Of a stretch of 64,000 nucleotides of DNA, positions 1 to 12,379 are shown piece by piece. The stretch is taken from contig BSBK01000970.1 of the NCBI GenBank assembly GCA_027943335.1, forward strand, positions 857,001-921,000, given 5' to 3'. The translations under genes and the position numbers were made by a program. This DNA is from Chamaecyparis obtusa (taxonomy: Eukaryota; Streptophyta; Pinopsida; Cupressales; Cupressaceae). Within the stretch, counting starts at the first letter, position 1; every line of letters starts with the position of its first letter. The notes below the pieces were generated by a model. The model ran no database searches. It was not told the DNA's origin and saw only the letters and a list, made by a program, of their open reading frames with translations.

Positions 1-829
1 ATGAACTAATTGGAATCCTATCAAATCAAGGGAGTCCATACCAACATGGACTCCAAAACTAAGTAAATAATAATACTTCTTGAATAAAAAGAAAAAGAAA
101 TCATTGCACCATAGAAACTAAAGTGCCCATATAAGTCCATATCCATCATAACTGGTCTTTGTCACAAAGTCCACTGTTTTCATTGCAAGCCAACAAAAAC
201 CATTGAACAAGTAGACAAAAATCATGGAAAATCAAATCCTCTTTTAACATTATTTTCATTGCAAGCCAACAAAAAACCATTGAAAAAAGAGACAAAAATC
301 ATTGAAAGTTATCATCCTAAAAGTCACAAGGTCCAACCATTTCAAGTGTGAACAAGGCAACAAAACATTGTCTTCCATTCATTGTGAATGAGCACAACAT
401 TAAAAATGTGTGCAGCACAAAGTGCCCGGCTTTTCGACTCACAATGAAAGCATATTTGTCGTCTATCCTTCCATTTGACTTTCAATAATGATTTTTGTCG
501 ATTTCATAACGATATTGCATTTTTTGTCTGCATATTTTCTACCACATATCATTTCGTTCAATTTTTTTCTTTTGTGGTGGGACCGACCCCTGTATTAGGG
601 TCCACGTCAGCACGCTACCGACTTAACATTTTCACGTTATAACACGTTTTCTTGTTCCCTTTCATTAACACCCATCTATCTTAAGCCAACGTGGCACTCT
701 CCCCTTCTAGCGTACAAATTGTAAGGGTGTTTTTCCATATTCTCTTAGATTTGGTGCGGTGATTTGTAGATTTTCCCACTAGGCTCCCAATATTTTTTTT
801 GTTTGTTGGCTTTTAGTATTGGTGGATTT
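1..829. other. Intergenic DNA, no gene seen
   Basis: No open reading frame of recognisable origin is present on either strand. The only internal structure I see is a short direct repeat: a roughly 50-bp segment starting TTTTCATTGCAAGCC at 177 recurs at 253, about 76 bp apart. The stretch around 560-720 is slightly richer in G+C than its surroundings but has no recognisable coding or terminal-repeat structure. Confidence 0.5.
177..305. repeat. Two-copy short direct repeat, ~76-bp period
   Basis: The words TTTTCATTGCAAGCCAAC and GACAAAAATCAT appear in the same order at 177-227 and 253-304. One extra A lies in the A-run of the second copy. This is a simple local duplication of unknown origin. 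Confidence 0.6.
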
Positions 830-2280
830 TAGTGGGTTTATGTTCATAATCCATGGGAGGTTCTAACAATTGGAACTAGATAAGATCTTTTAAAAATCTA
901 TGATGTTGGATAATTTAGGTTTATGGTCTGGATTCTAGTTAGAATATGATTATAGAGGGTTGTGATGAGAGGTTCTAATAATTAGAATTAGATAAGGTCT
1001 TTCTACAATTTGTCGGATAATTTAGGTTTTTGTTCTATATGTAGTTTATAGCATGTAGATGAGTGGTTCTTTTAATTGAATTTAGTGATGTAAAAGAGAA
1101 GAAAGGTCTTTTCATGATTCATGATGTCAAATATTCTTTAATTTTAGGTCTACAAATGAATTATAATATATGGGACTATCTTGTACTATTAGTATGCAAG
1201 ATGTGTCTCATTCTTTTAATACTTATTATTAGTGGAGACATATGTTCATAGAGGGTTATGATGAGAGATTCTAACAATTGGAACTAGATAAGATCTTTTA
1301 ATAATCTATGATATCAGATAATTTAGGTTTTTGTTCTATAAGTAGTTTATAGCATGTAGATGAGTGCTTCTTTTAATTGAATTTAGTGATGTAAAAGAGA
1401 AGAAAGGTCTTCTCAAGATTCATGATGTCGAACATTCATTTTTTAGGTCTAGAGATGAATTATAATATATGGGACTATCTTGTATTGTTAGTATGCAAGA
1501 TGTGTCTCATACTTCTAATACTTATTATTAGTGGAGATATATGTTCATAGAGGGTTATGATGAGAGGTTCTACTAATTGGAACTAGATAAGATCTTTTAA
1601 TAATCTATGATGTCAATTAATTTAGGTTTATGGTATGGATTCTAGTTGGAATATGATTATAGAGGGTTATGATGAGAGGTTCTAATAATTGGAACTAGAT
1701 AAGGTCTTTCTACAATTTATGATGTCGCATAATTTAGGTTTTTGGTCTATAAGTAGTTTATAGCATGTAGATGAGTGGTTCTTTTAATTGAATTTAGCGA
1801 TGTAAAAGAGGAGAAAGGTCTTCTCATGATTCATGATGTCAAATATTCATTTTTTCAAGTCTAGAGATGAATTATAATATATGGGACTATCTTGTACTAT
1901 TAGTATGCAAAATGTGTCTCATACTACTAATACATATTATTAGTGGAGATATATGCTCATAGAGGGTTATGATGAGAGGCACTAAGAATTAGAACTAGAA
2001 AGGAATGAAAATATCTTTTTATAGTTTATGATGTCGGATAATTTAGGTTTTTGGTCTTTAGGTAGTTTATAACATAGAAGTGAGTAGATTTGCGAATTGA
2101 ATTAAGTAAAGAGAAGAAAGGTCTTTTATAATCCATGATATTGGGTAATTTATTTATTTATTTATCTATAAATGGATTATTGTATATGACTCTATCTTGT
2201 AGCCCTAGTCATGCAATAAGCATCTAATAGCTCCAATACTTATTATTAGTTGTAGATATTTTTTGTTTAAGGTTGTAAAT
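830..2280. repeat. Tandem array with two alternating unit lengths
   Basis: The marker GGTTCTAA(C/T)AATT-GGAACTAGATAAG, in diverged form, starts near 858, 971, 1267, 1566, 1679 and 1979. The spacings are therefore about 113, 296, 299, 113 and 300 bp. Long units share the words TAGTTTATAGCATGTAGATGAG and GGGACTATCTTGTA. Short units carry TTTATGGTCTGGATTCTAGTT instead. The order short-long-long-short-long suggests a higher-order repeat of about 710 bp that was itself duplicated. The last unit decays after about 2100. Open frames inside it are short and not conserved between units, so it is non-coding. Confidence 0.8.
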
Positions 2281-3056
2281 AAATAAAGAAACTCTCCATG
2301 GTTTAGTGTTTAGATAAAATAAATAATAAATTAGGTCTAAACTAAGAGTTGATATTGATAAAAAAAAATAAACATGAGGATATGGATCATGCTACCAAGA
2401 TATTCTCTTGATCACATGTATTTGGCAATTTGTAGAAGGTAATAGTTGTTTGTGAATTTGACCACTACTGATAGATGATCTTTTATTTTTTAAGATGTTA
2501 GTCAAAGTTATATTACAAGTTCTTGGATCATTTAGTGTAGAGAGAGTGTTTTGGAATCATATATTTTTATATTAAAAGAAGCAAAACGAGGATGTTGTCC
2601 CTTAATTACAATACCTAGAAGGTGATCAAAAGTAGATTAACCATTTCCAACACACTAATAGCATCAAGAAAAAACTATACAGAACATCCACTACTTACTA
2701 TCAAAAACCAAAAACTAGGTGCTAGTTATAGGAAAACACTCCATAACTAACCACACCATATAAAACATAATTAAAACCTCTAGATTAAATAAGCACACCA
2801 TATATTTAGTAAACTTTCTATCAACACACTCCATAAGAGTCTTAACCATAATAGAGAAGTTATAAAAAGTCTTGTTTATCTACCATGCAAGGTCATACAA
2901 GTAGATAATCAAAAGATCTATTAAACCTATCATAGACGAAACCAAAAAAGACCAAGTCTTCCAAAGTCAGTAACAAAAAGGCTACAAAAAAGAACATAGG
3001 AAAAAGAACCAAGCCTTCTTTTTCAACACACTTGACTTCAACAACATCATTTGAGC
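2281..3056. other. Decayed 3' flank of the gag-like gene; no intact gene
   Basis: This AT-rich stretch has no sustained frame. On the minus strand it directly follows the gag-like gene ending at 3057. Residual in-frame fragments after that stop suggest it is that element's old 3' portion. The left edge is undefined; A-rich runs near 2560-2580 could mark an old end, but I cannot support a boundary. Confidence 0.35.
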
Positions 3057-3809
3057 CTATTCCTCCATGAGAAATTTGAAGAGCTCCTTAAAGTTTCCAT
3101 CCTCTGAGTCCTTCGCTTTGGTCCTTTCTTCCTGCAGTAAACAAAAGGTGGTTGCAAAAGAATGCATCACCTTGAGAGAAAACTTTGACAACTCCAAGAA
3201 CCTATTTTCCAGTCTTTTGATGTCATTTATGATGTTTCCAATCTCCCCCCACATAGTCCCATAGTTAGCACTCTCACCACCCATAGTAGTCATGTCTCTA
3301 ATAATAGCAATTCCCTTAACTTCCTTAGGGGAGGTAGTGTCAATTAGGGAGTTAACATTATTACCCACCTTGGCTTTCCATGTGAGGTCCAAATATTTTA
3401 TCTTCGGGCTCTCTAAGACATGGGATGAGCTTCTTTCAATCGACTAGGTATCCTTTCCGAGAATTTTCTCCTCATGGATTTTAGACTCATTGGTATCATC
3501 CTCTTCCAAAGAATTATCTTTTAGACTCTTACCCTTCCCCTATGGTTTAATGACTAGTCTTGTTGATTGGCATGCTGTACTAGTTTCTTCGATTAGTTCC
3601 ACATCAGAGTCAATATGTTGGATATTGAATTTGGCCTTTTTGGTAGCCTTAGCTTTCAATTGGAAAATTGGGTCATTCCTTTTTTTATCATTTGGATTTA
3701 CATGAGACTCATATTTTGGTGATTTATCGAGGGAATTATGTGGGGTTTTGAGCCTCTTGATACACTTATTTTTACTAGGGCCTAGGGCATTCATAAGAAT
3801 AGTCGAAGG
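3057..3809 (-). pseudogene. Gag-like / plant-transposon-protein-type gene, C-terminal half (broken)
   Basis: Read on the minus strand, this is a Lys/Ser/Thr-rich linker (3540-3809, including the run KKAKFNIQHIDSDVELIEE) followed by a helical tail (3057-3392, including IINDIKRLENRFLELSKFSLK). Internal stops interrupt it near 3539 and 3445. The tail ends in FKELFKFLMEE and a stop. It continues the minus-strand gene at 4719-5450; the two halves are separated by the solo LTR at 3810-4713. The order N-terminal globular domain, basic linker, helical C-terminus parallels the long ORF of the pol-less element at 40006-43131. Function is unknown; I infer it is element-encoded and not a host gene. Confidence 0.5.
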
Positions 3810-4713
3810 TGACGTAGTCAAGGATGGTGGATCTAATGAAGGACAATCCAACCTTACATCCAATAAAAAACACAATAGAAATAACACAACAAGATATGCT
3901 AAAAAACATATTTTCATTAACATGCCTGACTGTAAGACCTTCTGGGTTAGGGCCAATTACAAACAATAGTAATTCTGCAAGATCAACAAGATCCAATCTA
4001 ACTCCAGCTAGTTCAGTTCTGAGACAAATCAACAACTGATGGAAACCCTAAGGCAGATTTGAACTTGTGCTTGCAAGCCACCAAGCAATCTCCTTGTCTC
4101 CAAGCATGCAAACCACTAGCTCTGCTATTACAAACTATCAGAAATCAATCTGATCTGCTAGATCTCGCAGCATCCAAGATCTTTTCCACAACTTCAATTT
4201 CATATCTCACTCCCGACTCTCCTCCTAAACAACTACCCAAACACTCCTTAAATACTAATCTTCAACCATAAGTCAGCTAGAAGAAACAATTAACTCCTAC
4301 AAATAAATATTAAATGCAATGCAAGTCGGCTCTCAAATAGCCTTACAATTATTTAATTCTCAATGTCAACCTCAGATCTACATAGGAGAATACAACAAAA
4401 GATACCAACATTAAATGCACCAAGTCGGCCAACCAAATCACCAAGAACTCCAGTTAGTAAACCAGAACTACCGAGCACCAGAGAAACAACTGAGTGCTAG
4501 TGAAACAACCGACCAAGCTAAGGAATATTGAGAAACACAAGCATTACCGAGCACCAGTTCCACTGAGCACAAGAAGTCTCACTGATTTCCTTCAGCAACT
4601 GAGCTTCCTTCAATAACTGAGACCATCGATTAAAGCTGAAATCGAGTACCACTGAACCAAAACAACACACCTCCATGCAGATTCACTGAGTACCCTAGAA
4701 TGCCCCTGCATCA
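3810..4713 (-). mobile_element. Solo LTR (Gypsy-type, TGATG...CA family)
   Basis: The 904-bp segment matches, along its length, the two LTRs of the element at 48966-52797: the shared words GTAGTCAAGGATGG, ATGGAAACCCTAAGGCAGAT and ATTCACTGAGTACCCTAGAA occur in the same order. On the plus strand it runs from TGACGTAGTC to CCCTGCATCA. The flanks GAAGG (3805-3809) and AAAGG (4714-4718) are a 4-of-5 TSD. No internal region is attached, so this is a recombined solo LTR. It splits a minus-strand gag-like gene. Reading the family's TGATGC end as the 5' end puts it on the minus strand. Confidence 0.8.
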
Positions 4714-4718
4714 AAAGG

Positions 4719-5450
4719 TGAGGCATCTTGAACAGTAATAGAACAAGGAAGACACAAGGAAAGGTGAAAATGGTAAAGCCTCAACATGAGCCCTTAGTGT
4801 AAAATTATGTATTTCTTTCCTTGATTATTACAATCAAGGATATCTTTGATGGTATATTCTAGTGAATGTAACAAAAAGAAGGGGATAGAGATCAAATGAT
4901 AATTAAAAATGATTAAGAAAGGGCATGTGGTAGTAATAGTAAACCCCAAATATTTCTTCCAAATTAAAATAATTTATGATAATAACACACACTTGGTCCC
5001 ATGGGGGCAGTAGTTTCTCTCTATCAAAACCACCACAGAGTTTCACAAGTTGTTCTTTGCCACAAAAGAATCGGTTATGACTAGTCTTGTCTGCAACACA
5101 ACTAGTTTTCTTCCATTTTAGACCATTTGTGGGTAGTCTTGTGGCTTGAGTGATGACTTCTTCATTGATTTGAAACAAAATACCACCCATAATAACCATC
5201 CACTCCACCCAAGAGGAAATAAATTGGTGAGAAAGACTCATCATAACCAATCATAAGTTCAATGAAAGAGGTAATTTTACTTTTCGTACAAATGTGTCAT
5301 ATAGTGGGTTTATTCTTATAATCGTCATACTTATTTGGTTCCACTCGGACCCAGTCTCTCCCCATAGAAAAATTCTCTAGAATACTAGTTGTAGAGCTAC
5401 CAAAAAAAATTTGAGGAGAATATTTGCACAGTTGGGGTTGCTTCAATTAT
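4719..5450 (-). pseudogene. Gag-like / plant-transposon-protein-type gene, N-terminal half (broken)
   Basis: The minus strand contains a 115-residue open stretch (4903-5250) with INEEVITQATRLPTNGLKW and NYFNLEEIFGVYYYYHMPF. This pattern (a FINxW/FQINEExI start, LPxxGxKW, and a Tyr-rich block before LNHF) I recognise as a repeated gag-like or transposon-associated domain of gymnosperm repeats, from memory only. Coding similarity extends upstream to about 5450 in other frames and downstream to 4719, where the solo LTR begins. Several stops and at least two frame changes make it a pseudogene. It may be the distant relative of the long ORF at 41233-43131. Product function unknown. Confidence 0.45.
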
Positions 5451-5879
5451 TTATAAAAAATGAAGGGCAAAATAAACCAAATAAAAGGCCAATAAGGCAT
5501 GTAATAATGATAATTATTTCTTCTTTCTAAAGACAACACAAATAGGTCAGAAGATTTGTGTGGATGGTCATTTCTCCCAAAAAAATGTGGCAAAAAATAA
5601 TTAAAGGACAAGGATGTAATTTGGAGAAATCTATAAGGGCAACTTTTAAATAAGTATCACATACCCCAAAAAACTCACCTTTCCAAATACTCATGCCCTT
5701 TAATCACCACCACAAAGCCTGATAATGAGGCATGAGGTGACGTGAATATGACAAGTACAGATTACCTAGCTTCTTGCAAGGTTTTCTTGTGTAGTGTGAA
5801 TTCTGGTGGGAGTTCAAATTTGAATATTGTCCTATCATACCATTCACAACTCATATCACCCAAAAAAGGGTCTAGAAAA
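5451..5879. other. Unassigned gap between gag-like gene and LINE 3' end
   Basis: No sustained frame is visible. On the minus strand it lies 3' of the LINE RNase H domain, so part of it may be that LINE's 3' untranslated region. I do not see a clear poly-T tract (minus-strand poly-A) that would fix the LINE's end. Confidence 0.35.
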
Positions 5880-6789
5880 CCATTTTAGCATCCTGCATTA
5901 GGAACCTTGACAAGTTTTCTCCTTCCCTAAAAGGGATCTTATTGCTTCTAGTAAGGTATTGCATCATCTCCAACAATGAAGGCCCTCCCTCTCCAGTCCC
6001 ATAGTGGCTATAGAATCTACAACAAGTACATTTCCCTCTCTGAAGATGCGTTGTAGGGTAAAATCATCAAAGCTAATTAAGAGAGGTCTTTTGTCATTAA
6101 GGATCTCCTCCACTCTCCATACAACCTTCATGGTTCCTCTTGTGGCTTCAACAATTAATTTAGAATCACCTTCGATCTATAAAATTTTTATATCAATGGA
6201 GAGGGAAATCTTTAGTCCTCATAATAGGGCCATCCCTTCTATTTGGTTTCTTGTGAAGCTACCTAGACTTCCAGCATAAGCAACCACCAGAACACCTTTA
6301 TGATCCTTGATGATACCCCCTCTATAAGTAACTCCCATTCTAGCAACACCGTCAAAATTTAACTTGAACCAAGGAGGTCAAGGAGCCTTCTAGACAATAT
6401 TTCTCCTAGAAATTTTCTTGGAATTATCATACCTATGAAAGGACTCTAGAAGCTTCTAGTTTTTGGCCAGATTATAATATCAAGGTGAAGGTGAGTCAAT
6501 AGGGATCTTCTAGTTGCTAATTGTAATGTTCTCACAGAGAAGCTTGTTAAGGATTATCAACATACTGTCAAAAGAATTTTTACATTCCCTAAAGATCCGA
6601 TAATTTCTCCCCTTCCACAAACACCAACAAATGTGTGGTGAGATTTTCCTCCAAAGATTTCTGATGAGGGGTTTTTTTGGACATTTCCAATTAAGAATGA
6701 ATTGCTAAATATTACCATTAAAGATCCATTGGCTATTAAATATTCTCAAGATATCATACCAGATATGGGAAGTGAAGGGGAAATGAATA
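5880..6789 (-). pseudogene. LINE 3' part: zf-RVT remnant plus RNase H (RVT_3-type) domain
   Basis: Minus-strand translation shows the end of the LINE zinc-binding region (IWYDILRIFNSQW, then ICWCLWKGRNYRIFRECKN; 6530-6770) followed by an RNase H-like domain (5990-6400) with FKLNFDGVARMGVTYRGG, IIKDHKGVL, EGMALLGGLK and LQIEGDSKLI. The first catalytic Asp (NFDG) and the Glu (EGMALL) of the fold are present. Plant L1-type LINEs are known to carry such a C-terminal RNase H. Stops and shifts are scattered throughout. The upstream part of the same LINE resumes at 16686, beyond the DNA transposon. Joining 16686 to 6789 keeps one reading frame across the junction, which supports a single original insertion. 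Confidence 0.75.
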
Positions 6790-6819
6790 AAGGGTGACTG
6801 CAAGAAGTTGAGTCCCACT
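6790..6819 (+). repeat. Left terminal inverted repeat
   Basis: It reads AAGGGTGACTGCAAGAAG and continues TTGAGTCCCACT. Against the inverted right end the first six bases differ only at position 1 (A for T), positions 7-10 are poorly matched, and the following 18 differ at two or three positions. Confidence 0.8.
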
Positions 6820-7640
6820 TTTGGGCAAAAAGTGGAAGTGTTTTCCCTAGTTTTCAAAATTTATGTCAATTGATGTCAAAATTTGGGGCACTTAAAGATT
6901 GAATCTTGAAAAACTTTAGTAATATAAAATTTAGTGCCCAGAGTCTACTTTTCAAATATGTAATTTTTTTTTAATACCCACATGGTATAAATTGAATTTT
7001 AGTAGGCATGTTTAAAAATCACTTTTTCAAAATACATGTTTCAAGACCACCACACGTGTACAACCACCCCTTTTTGAAGTAAATAAATATATTTTTGTGA
7101 ATCCTTCTAGGGAAAGGTACCTAAAACGCTGAAGATTGATGAGAACATTTTATCTTTTTTTTAATTGAATCTTTTTTTATTAATTTTTAATTGACTATAA
7201 AGTACATTTTTGAAACCTCTGGTGTACGACCACCATAATTCGATGATAACTTTACTTTTTTTCATTTTTTTTTAATTTAAATAAAATTCTATGTAAATTG
7301 ATGTCATATAACTCATTTTTCAAAAAATATAAAATTAAAAAAGTTATTAAAATTTTAGTTAGCCTTAGTATTTCAAGTTTAGGTACCACATTGGCTTAAT
7401 AAATATTATAAAAATACTAAAATTTATCATATCACTATAAAATTTATATTTTTAGAATCTATAAAGTAAGAACTAAAATGGGTTTTTGTTTCATAAAAAA
7501 ATTGATTTGCGAAGGTGTCCAAAAGATTATGGCAAGGCAAAAATTTCATATTGTAATGCCTTAGCCATATTTTTGCAGGGCCAAGCATAGGCTTGGTCCC
7601 AACAAGCCTGTCCTAAACCAAAAACCAAGGCAGTAGGTAT
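6820..7640. other. Left subterminal region of the DNA transposon, no gene
   Basis: AT-rich, with long T and A runs and no sustained frame. It lies between the left TIR and the subterminal repeats at 7660, so it presumably holds the transposon's 5' non-coding DNA. I see no clear TATA box that I would defend. Confidence 0.5.
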
Positions 7641-7659
7641 GGTTCCTACTCATAGTTTT

Positions 7660-7800
7660 ACAAAATGGGCACCCGTTTTGTGAAATTCAAAAAATGGGTG
7701 CCCTTTTCGATTTGGAAAATTGAATACGAAATAGGTACCCAATTTAAAAATGAGCCCCTGTTTCATTTAAATAATGGGTGCCCATTTTTTAAAGAGTCGT
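7660..7800. repeat. Left subterminal GGGCACCC / GGGTGCCC repeats
   Basis: Within 140 bp the sequence carries ATGGGCACCCG, ATGGGTGCCC (twice) and degenerate forms such as AATAGGTACCCAA and ATGAGCCCC. The same words crowd the right end at 16430-16620. Clustered subterminal motifs near both ends are typical transposase-binding sites in large plant DNA transposons; that role here is inferred. Confidence 0.7.
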
Positions 7801-7971
7801 TGCAACCAAAAAATAGGACTGTGGGTCTGATCTCAATGATTGATGAGTATTCAATCATTTTTTTGACTAATTTGTACTACAAATAGAATATTTTTATTAA
7901 CATTCTCTTTTTTTCTCTTGTTTTGGATCTAACATGAAGAGAATCATTTGAATTCAATTTTTGGTGCAAAC

Positions 7972-10640
7972 ATGGGATCAAAGAAATGCAGAAAGAGGCT
8001 AAGGAAGGTTCTCACAATTGAGGAGGTTGCAACAAATAGAGAGAATGAGGCAAAATGACAACGAGAAAGAAGAGAAATAATTCAAAAACTAAATAATGTT
8101 GGAGCATTGAGTTCAACAATTATTTCACAAGAGGAGAACAATGAAAACACCATGATGGATGCAGAGGTTGAAGAAGAAAATTTAGGTGCATCCTCTAATC
8201 CAGTATTGGATACAGGTATGTCTTCACATCCAAATATAACTTATTCTAATAAAGAAGTTCATCATTTGCTAGGAGTAGGTTAAAATATAAATGATCTAAA
8301 TTTTAATCCTGAAAATAGAGTAACAAATTTAATTGCACATCAAACTCCACAAATTAGTAATGTTAATCATAATGATAAAGGAACTGAAAGTCAAATCCCG
8401 ATTGAAAAGGAAATTCAAACACCGATTCAAATTGAAATCAACAATGTGGATGTAAACATAGAAATACCAATTGAGAAAGAAACTCCTTTGAATGATAATG
8501 AAATGAATGAATAATTTCAAATAAAAAGTGATGTGCTAGAAAATCTATGTGGTTTGGTTTCATGGAGATAGATTAGGACACACACAATTGTTTAGACAAT
8601 TTTTTTATAATAAGAAATTTGGGTTTCAATGTCAACTAATGTTACAATTAATTAAAATGTCTAAAATGTGAAAAGTGATGAAGAGGCTAGGCATTTATGT
8701 GAAATACAAGAAGAAGGATGAATCTCTAAAACAAGTTGTATCAACTATTTCTAGTGCCTTTGACACAATTAGAAAGAACAGTTGTTCTAAAGATAGTAAT
8801 GTGGCACAATGAGCAATAACAACAACTTTAGTAAAAAAACTACTAATAAAATAATGATTTCAAACATAAGTGGATATCTTAATATTCATCATAAAAGTTT
8901 AACAAGAGCTATAAAGAGAAGAGTTAACTATGAAAATGATCCGAAAAACCATTTATGGACCTTCAGTGGAAGACTCCCAAGGTCTGACATGAAACTTATT
9001 GGTGAAGTCAAAACTTTGATTGAAATTTTTTGGCACGATAATACAAGAGTATCCCCTAATGCCAGAGATGTTCTTAAATTAAGATTTGGCTCAAAAGTTC
9101 ATGATCCACATCCAAAACACCTTTTGGATATGACTCAAACTGAATTGTATAAATAATTTGTGGATGATAAGGTGTTAACTATTAGTATTAGTCAAAGATC
9201 TTTTGAAAAATGTAAACCATGGTATGTAAGGATTAACAAGGAAAGAGTCACCTGTTGTTGCAAAACTCATGCTCAATTTCATTATCATTATGATATTTTT
9301 TGATCTATACATTCTACCATGCATACTAATGAAATGTTGCATGAATGTGGTATAAATATACCACCTCAAATTGTAAAGGAGTTTATATCAAGTTTGTTTT
9401 TGTAACCCACCTAATGAGAAATTTTATCTTTTGAATGCATGTGTTTCTAGTGTATGTGATGTATGTGGCAATCTTACATTATTAAATGAATGTTTACATG
9501 AAAACATTTCAATTGATTTTGGACAACAATTAGTTGATGTACAAAGATTTAAAACTATTGAGTATCCATTGAAGGATGGAAAGGTTGGAAAATGGTGCAA
9601 TCTAATAACTAAAAATGTTAGTGTTCATTCTTTTATGAATGATTTCAAGAGTAAGGTTGTACCTAAATATGTGAAACACTCTCAAAATTCTAGATGGCTT
9701 GATAGAAAATTTTGCACATACAAGAATACATTTCCAATTGGTAGTATACTTTCAATCATTGACTTTACAGAGAACTACACACTTTCACCACAAGATGAGA
9801 TCCAACTGTGATATTATAATTAAGTGCAAGTAACCATTTTTGTTCATATTGTCTATAGGCATGCACATGATAGTATAGAAGAGGATCGAAAACTATTGAG
9901 AGAGTACCATTTCTATATGAGAGATAATAAATTACACTCATAAGAGTTTGTCCAATATTTCTTTAATACCTTTTATGAAAATTTAAGGGAGAGAAATTCA
10001 TATAACACAATATCTAATATGGTCAAATAATTGCATAGGGAAATTCAAGAATGCTAGAATGTTTTATTGGTTGAGTAAGACACATAATGAAATAAATATC
10101 CAACATATCTAGAGTTTTTTTGAGGTTGGAAATAGGAAGGGAGAACATGATGATGCCAGTGCATGTGTTAAGAGATCCCTTTGTAGAGAGCAACTTAAAT
10201 TTGAGGAAAAATCAAAATTTAAAGATGCATGTGCAATTGTTGAATGGTGTAAAACAAGTTTGTCTACAGGATCAAGCCAAAACTCTACAATCAAACATTT
10301 ATTCTGGCTAGTTGAAGAGAATAATATCCTTTCAAGATATGATTGTGATACAATTAGCAGATTACCTAAATGGAATTCATTTAGGAGTTCTAATTCTAAC
10401 ACTTGGACTATATAGACTAGGGAGCTTGCATGTTTTTGTAAATTTTGTGTTGCAGGTGAATGGGAAGAATGTGAGAATACGAAATGGGTTGAAGATTGGA
10501 AACAAAAATCTTTAACACCTAGTGAGACACAAGATCAAGATGATATAATAAATGAACACCTAGATCATGCGTTTGCATCAGAAGATGATGATCATGTTTC
10601 AAACCTCATACAACCTAGTAATTTAATTCAATTTATTGTA
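7972..10640 (+). pseudogene. Transposase-like gene of the DNA transposon (broken)
   Basis: The start is taken at the ATG at 7972 (MGSKKCRKRLRKV, basic). An Asn/Glu-rich low-complexity stretch follows. A conserved-looking block at 8809-9260 contains HDNTRVSPNARDVLKLRFG, LDMTQTELYK and ISQRSFEKCKPW, then a Cys triplet and His residues. A catalytic-looking block at 9431-9840 contains SIIDFTENY and QDEIQ. Downstream are CIGKFKNARMFYWLS (near 10035) and GNRKGEHDDASACVKRSL (near 10130). From memory, proteins with DF(S/T)EN, Q(D/N)E(I/V)Q and GKGxxD blocks are multi-copy uncharacterised transposase-like proteins in animals and plants. Stops and three or four frame changes inactivate it. Just before CIGKF the copy has W-S-N-N-C, where Asp might be expected. 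Confidence 0.65.
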
Positions 10641-10769
10641 AAACTTTAAATTATATTAGTTACATGTATATCATATAATTTATGATTATATTTGAATTAT
10701 ACATATTTAAACAAGTTTTATTTGTGCATTTACTTAATTTTTTTTGTTGGACATGTGTATGTTGTTGTT

Positions 10770-11330
10770 GCACCTGATGATAATGAAGAGTAGACGAAGT
10801 ATTGGTTAGCTCGATGTTTAGAACCTAAGAAAAATTTGATATTCCATCAAGTAGATGATGATGGTTTTCAATATCCATTTGGGTTTGTTGTGGTAGTTGG
10901 TACATGGATACGCAAATACCTAACCAGAAGGAATGGTTTACCATATTTTGAAGACTACCAATCAAAAAAGAAGATTATGCACTATTCCCATTTGGTAGTG
11001 GCAACAAATATCAACTTGGAAAGATACAAAGGGAGACCCGCTAATAAAATATTATAGACACTTTCAATGGAAGAGCATGAGGCAATCATAGACACATTGC
11101 AAAAAAAGAGGATGTTGATGGTAGATTAGGTTGAATCAAATTTATACATGTAAGTTTTTGTTTAATTTGTTTTATTTTTATATGTTTTTCTATATAAATA
11201 GATATTTTCTTTCAAGTGTCATATAATTTAAAATTTACTTTAAATAAACTTTACATTTAAATATATGTATTTTCTAACATTTCAACATTTATTTGTATGA
11301 TGTAGGATGTCTGGAAGAACATAAACATGA
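10770..11330 (+). pseudogene. C-terminal part of the transposase gene, with a final GT-AG intron
   Basis: After an apparent AT-rich intron (about 10640-10770) the frame resumes with YWLARCLEPKKNLIF, FGFVVVVGTWIRKYL and RRNGLPYFEDYQSKKKIMHY, then LVVATNINLERYKGRPANK and, after a stop, LSMEEHEAIIDTLQ. I associate this block with the C-terminus of the same uncharacterised protein family; it might be BAH-like but I cannot confirm that. A textbook donor (GTAAGT at 11150) and acceptor (TGATGTAG ending 11305) define a 156-bp intron before a last short exon. The TAG at 11056-11058 would be CAG or TGG before decay. Confidence 0.55.
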
Positions 11331-11349
11331 ACTATTTATGCAGTTCAAT

Positions 11350-11890
11350 GCACACTTGTATTCATCCAATTTTGGTTTTATAAATAGTTCATGAGATCAC
11401 TTTTATTCATCCAATTTTGTTTTAAATATAAGTAAAATTCATAGTTGTATTCGCCTAATTTTGTTCTAAATATTAAACTATGCACATTGGTAAGATTATG
11501 TTCACTAATAGATTATGATAGAGTGATTTGTGCATCCATATTCATTGTTCAAATTAATAGATCTCATTGTTAGATAGATATTTTTTTATAGTTAATGAAA
11601 GTAAAGTGATATTACTTTTAAGATCTATATTCATCCAATTTGGTTTTGTAAACAGTTCATGAGCTCACTTTTATTCATCTAATTTGATTTTAAAAATATA
11701 AGTTAAATTCATAGTTGTATTCACCTAATTTTGTTCTCAATATTAACTATTTACATTGGTCTTATGTGAACAAGCTAATAGATTATGATAGAGTTATTTG
11801 TACATCCATATTCATTGTTCAAATTAATAGATCTCATTGTTAGATAGATGTTTTTTTTATAGTTAATCAAAGTCGATATTACTTGTAACA
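11350..11890. repeat. Two-copy tandem duplication, ~270-bp period
   Basis: Both copies carry, in order, TATTCATCCAATTT, AGTTCATGAG, CATAGTTGTATTC(G/A)CC, AATAGATTATGATAGAG and TAGATCTCATTGTTAGATAGAT. They start near 11355 and 11625. The copies differ by substitutions and small indels. Non-coding, inside the DNA transposon. Confidence 0.75.
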
Positions 11891-12370
11891 TCTATATTGT
11901 TCTTTTCAATTACATGAATAAATAGTCACTATTAAAGATAAATTATGTAATTGATATTTAATTACAATTGATATTAAATGATCATATTACATAAGCTCAT
12001 ATATCTACATTCAAACCACTATTTGAAAAAACAATGAAATAGGATTAAAAGTCCATGAATAAGATAAATAAAATAACAAGTCCTAGAATAATATGTATCA
12101 TAATGTCCATCATATCAACTCATGGTATATATAATCACACAAAAAATCCTACTCTAAAAACAAGTCCAAGTAATATATGATAACAAGTCCTAATAATGTA
12201 AGTCCTACTCTAACAACAAGTAAAAATAATATGACAAGAAGTCATGATAACCTAAGTCCAAATACCATGATAACATGTCTCAATAATATATATATAACAC
12301 GCACCATCATAAAATGTCCATCATATAAAAAGTGAAAATAATCAATGTGACAAGTATAATGTAACTCTTG
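11891..12370. other. AT-rich spacer between convergent transposon genes
   Basis: No frame is sustained. Short words such as AACAAGTC, AATATATG and ATAATGTCCATCATAT recur irregularly. This is the region where the plus-strand transposase gene and the minus-strand gene converge, so it should contain both 3' ends. Confidence 0.5.
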
Positions 12371-12379
12371 TCATCTAGC

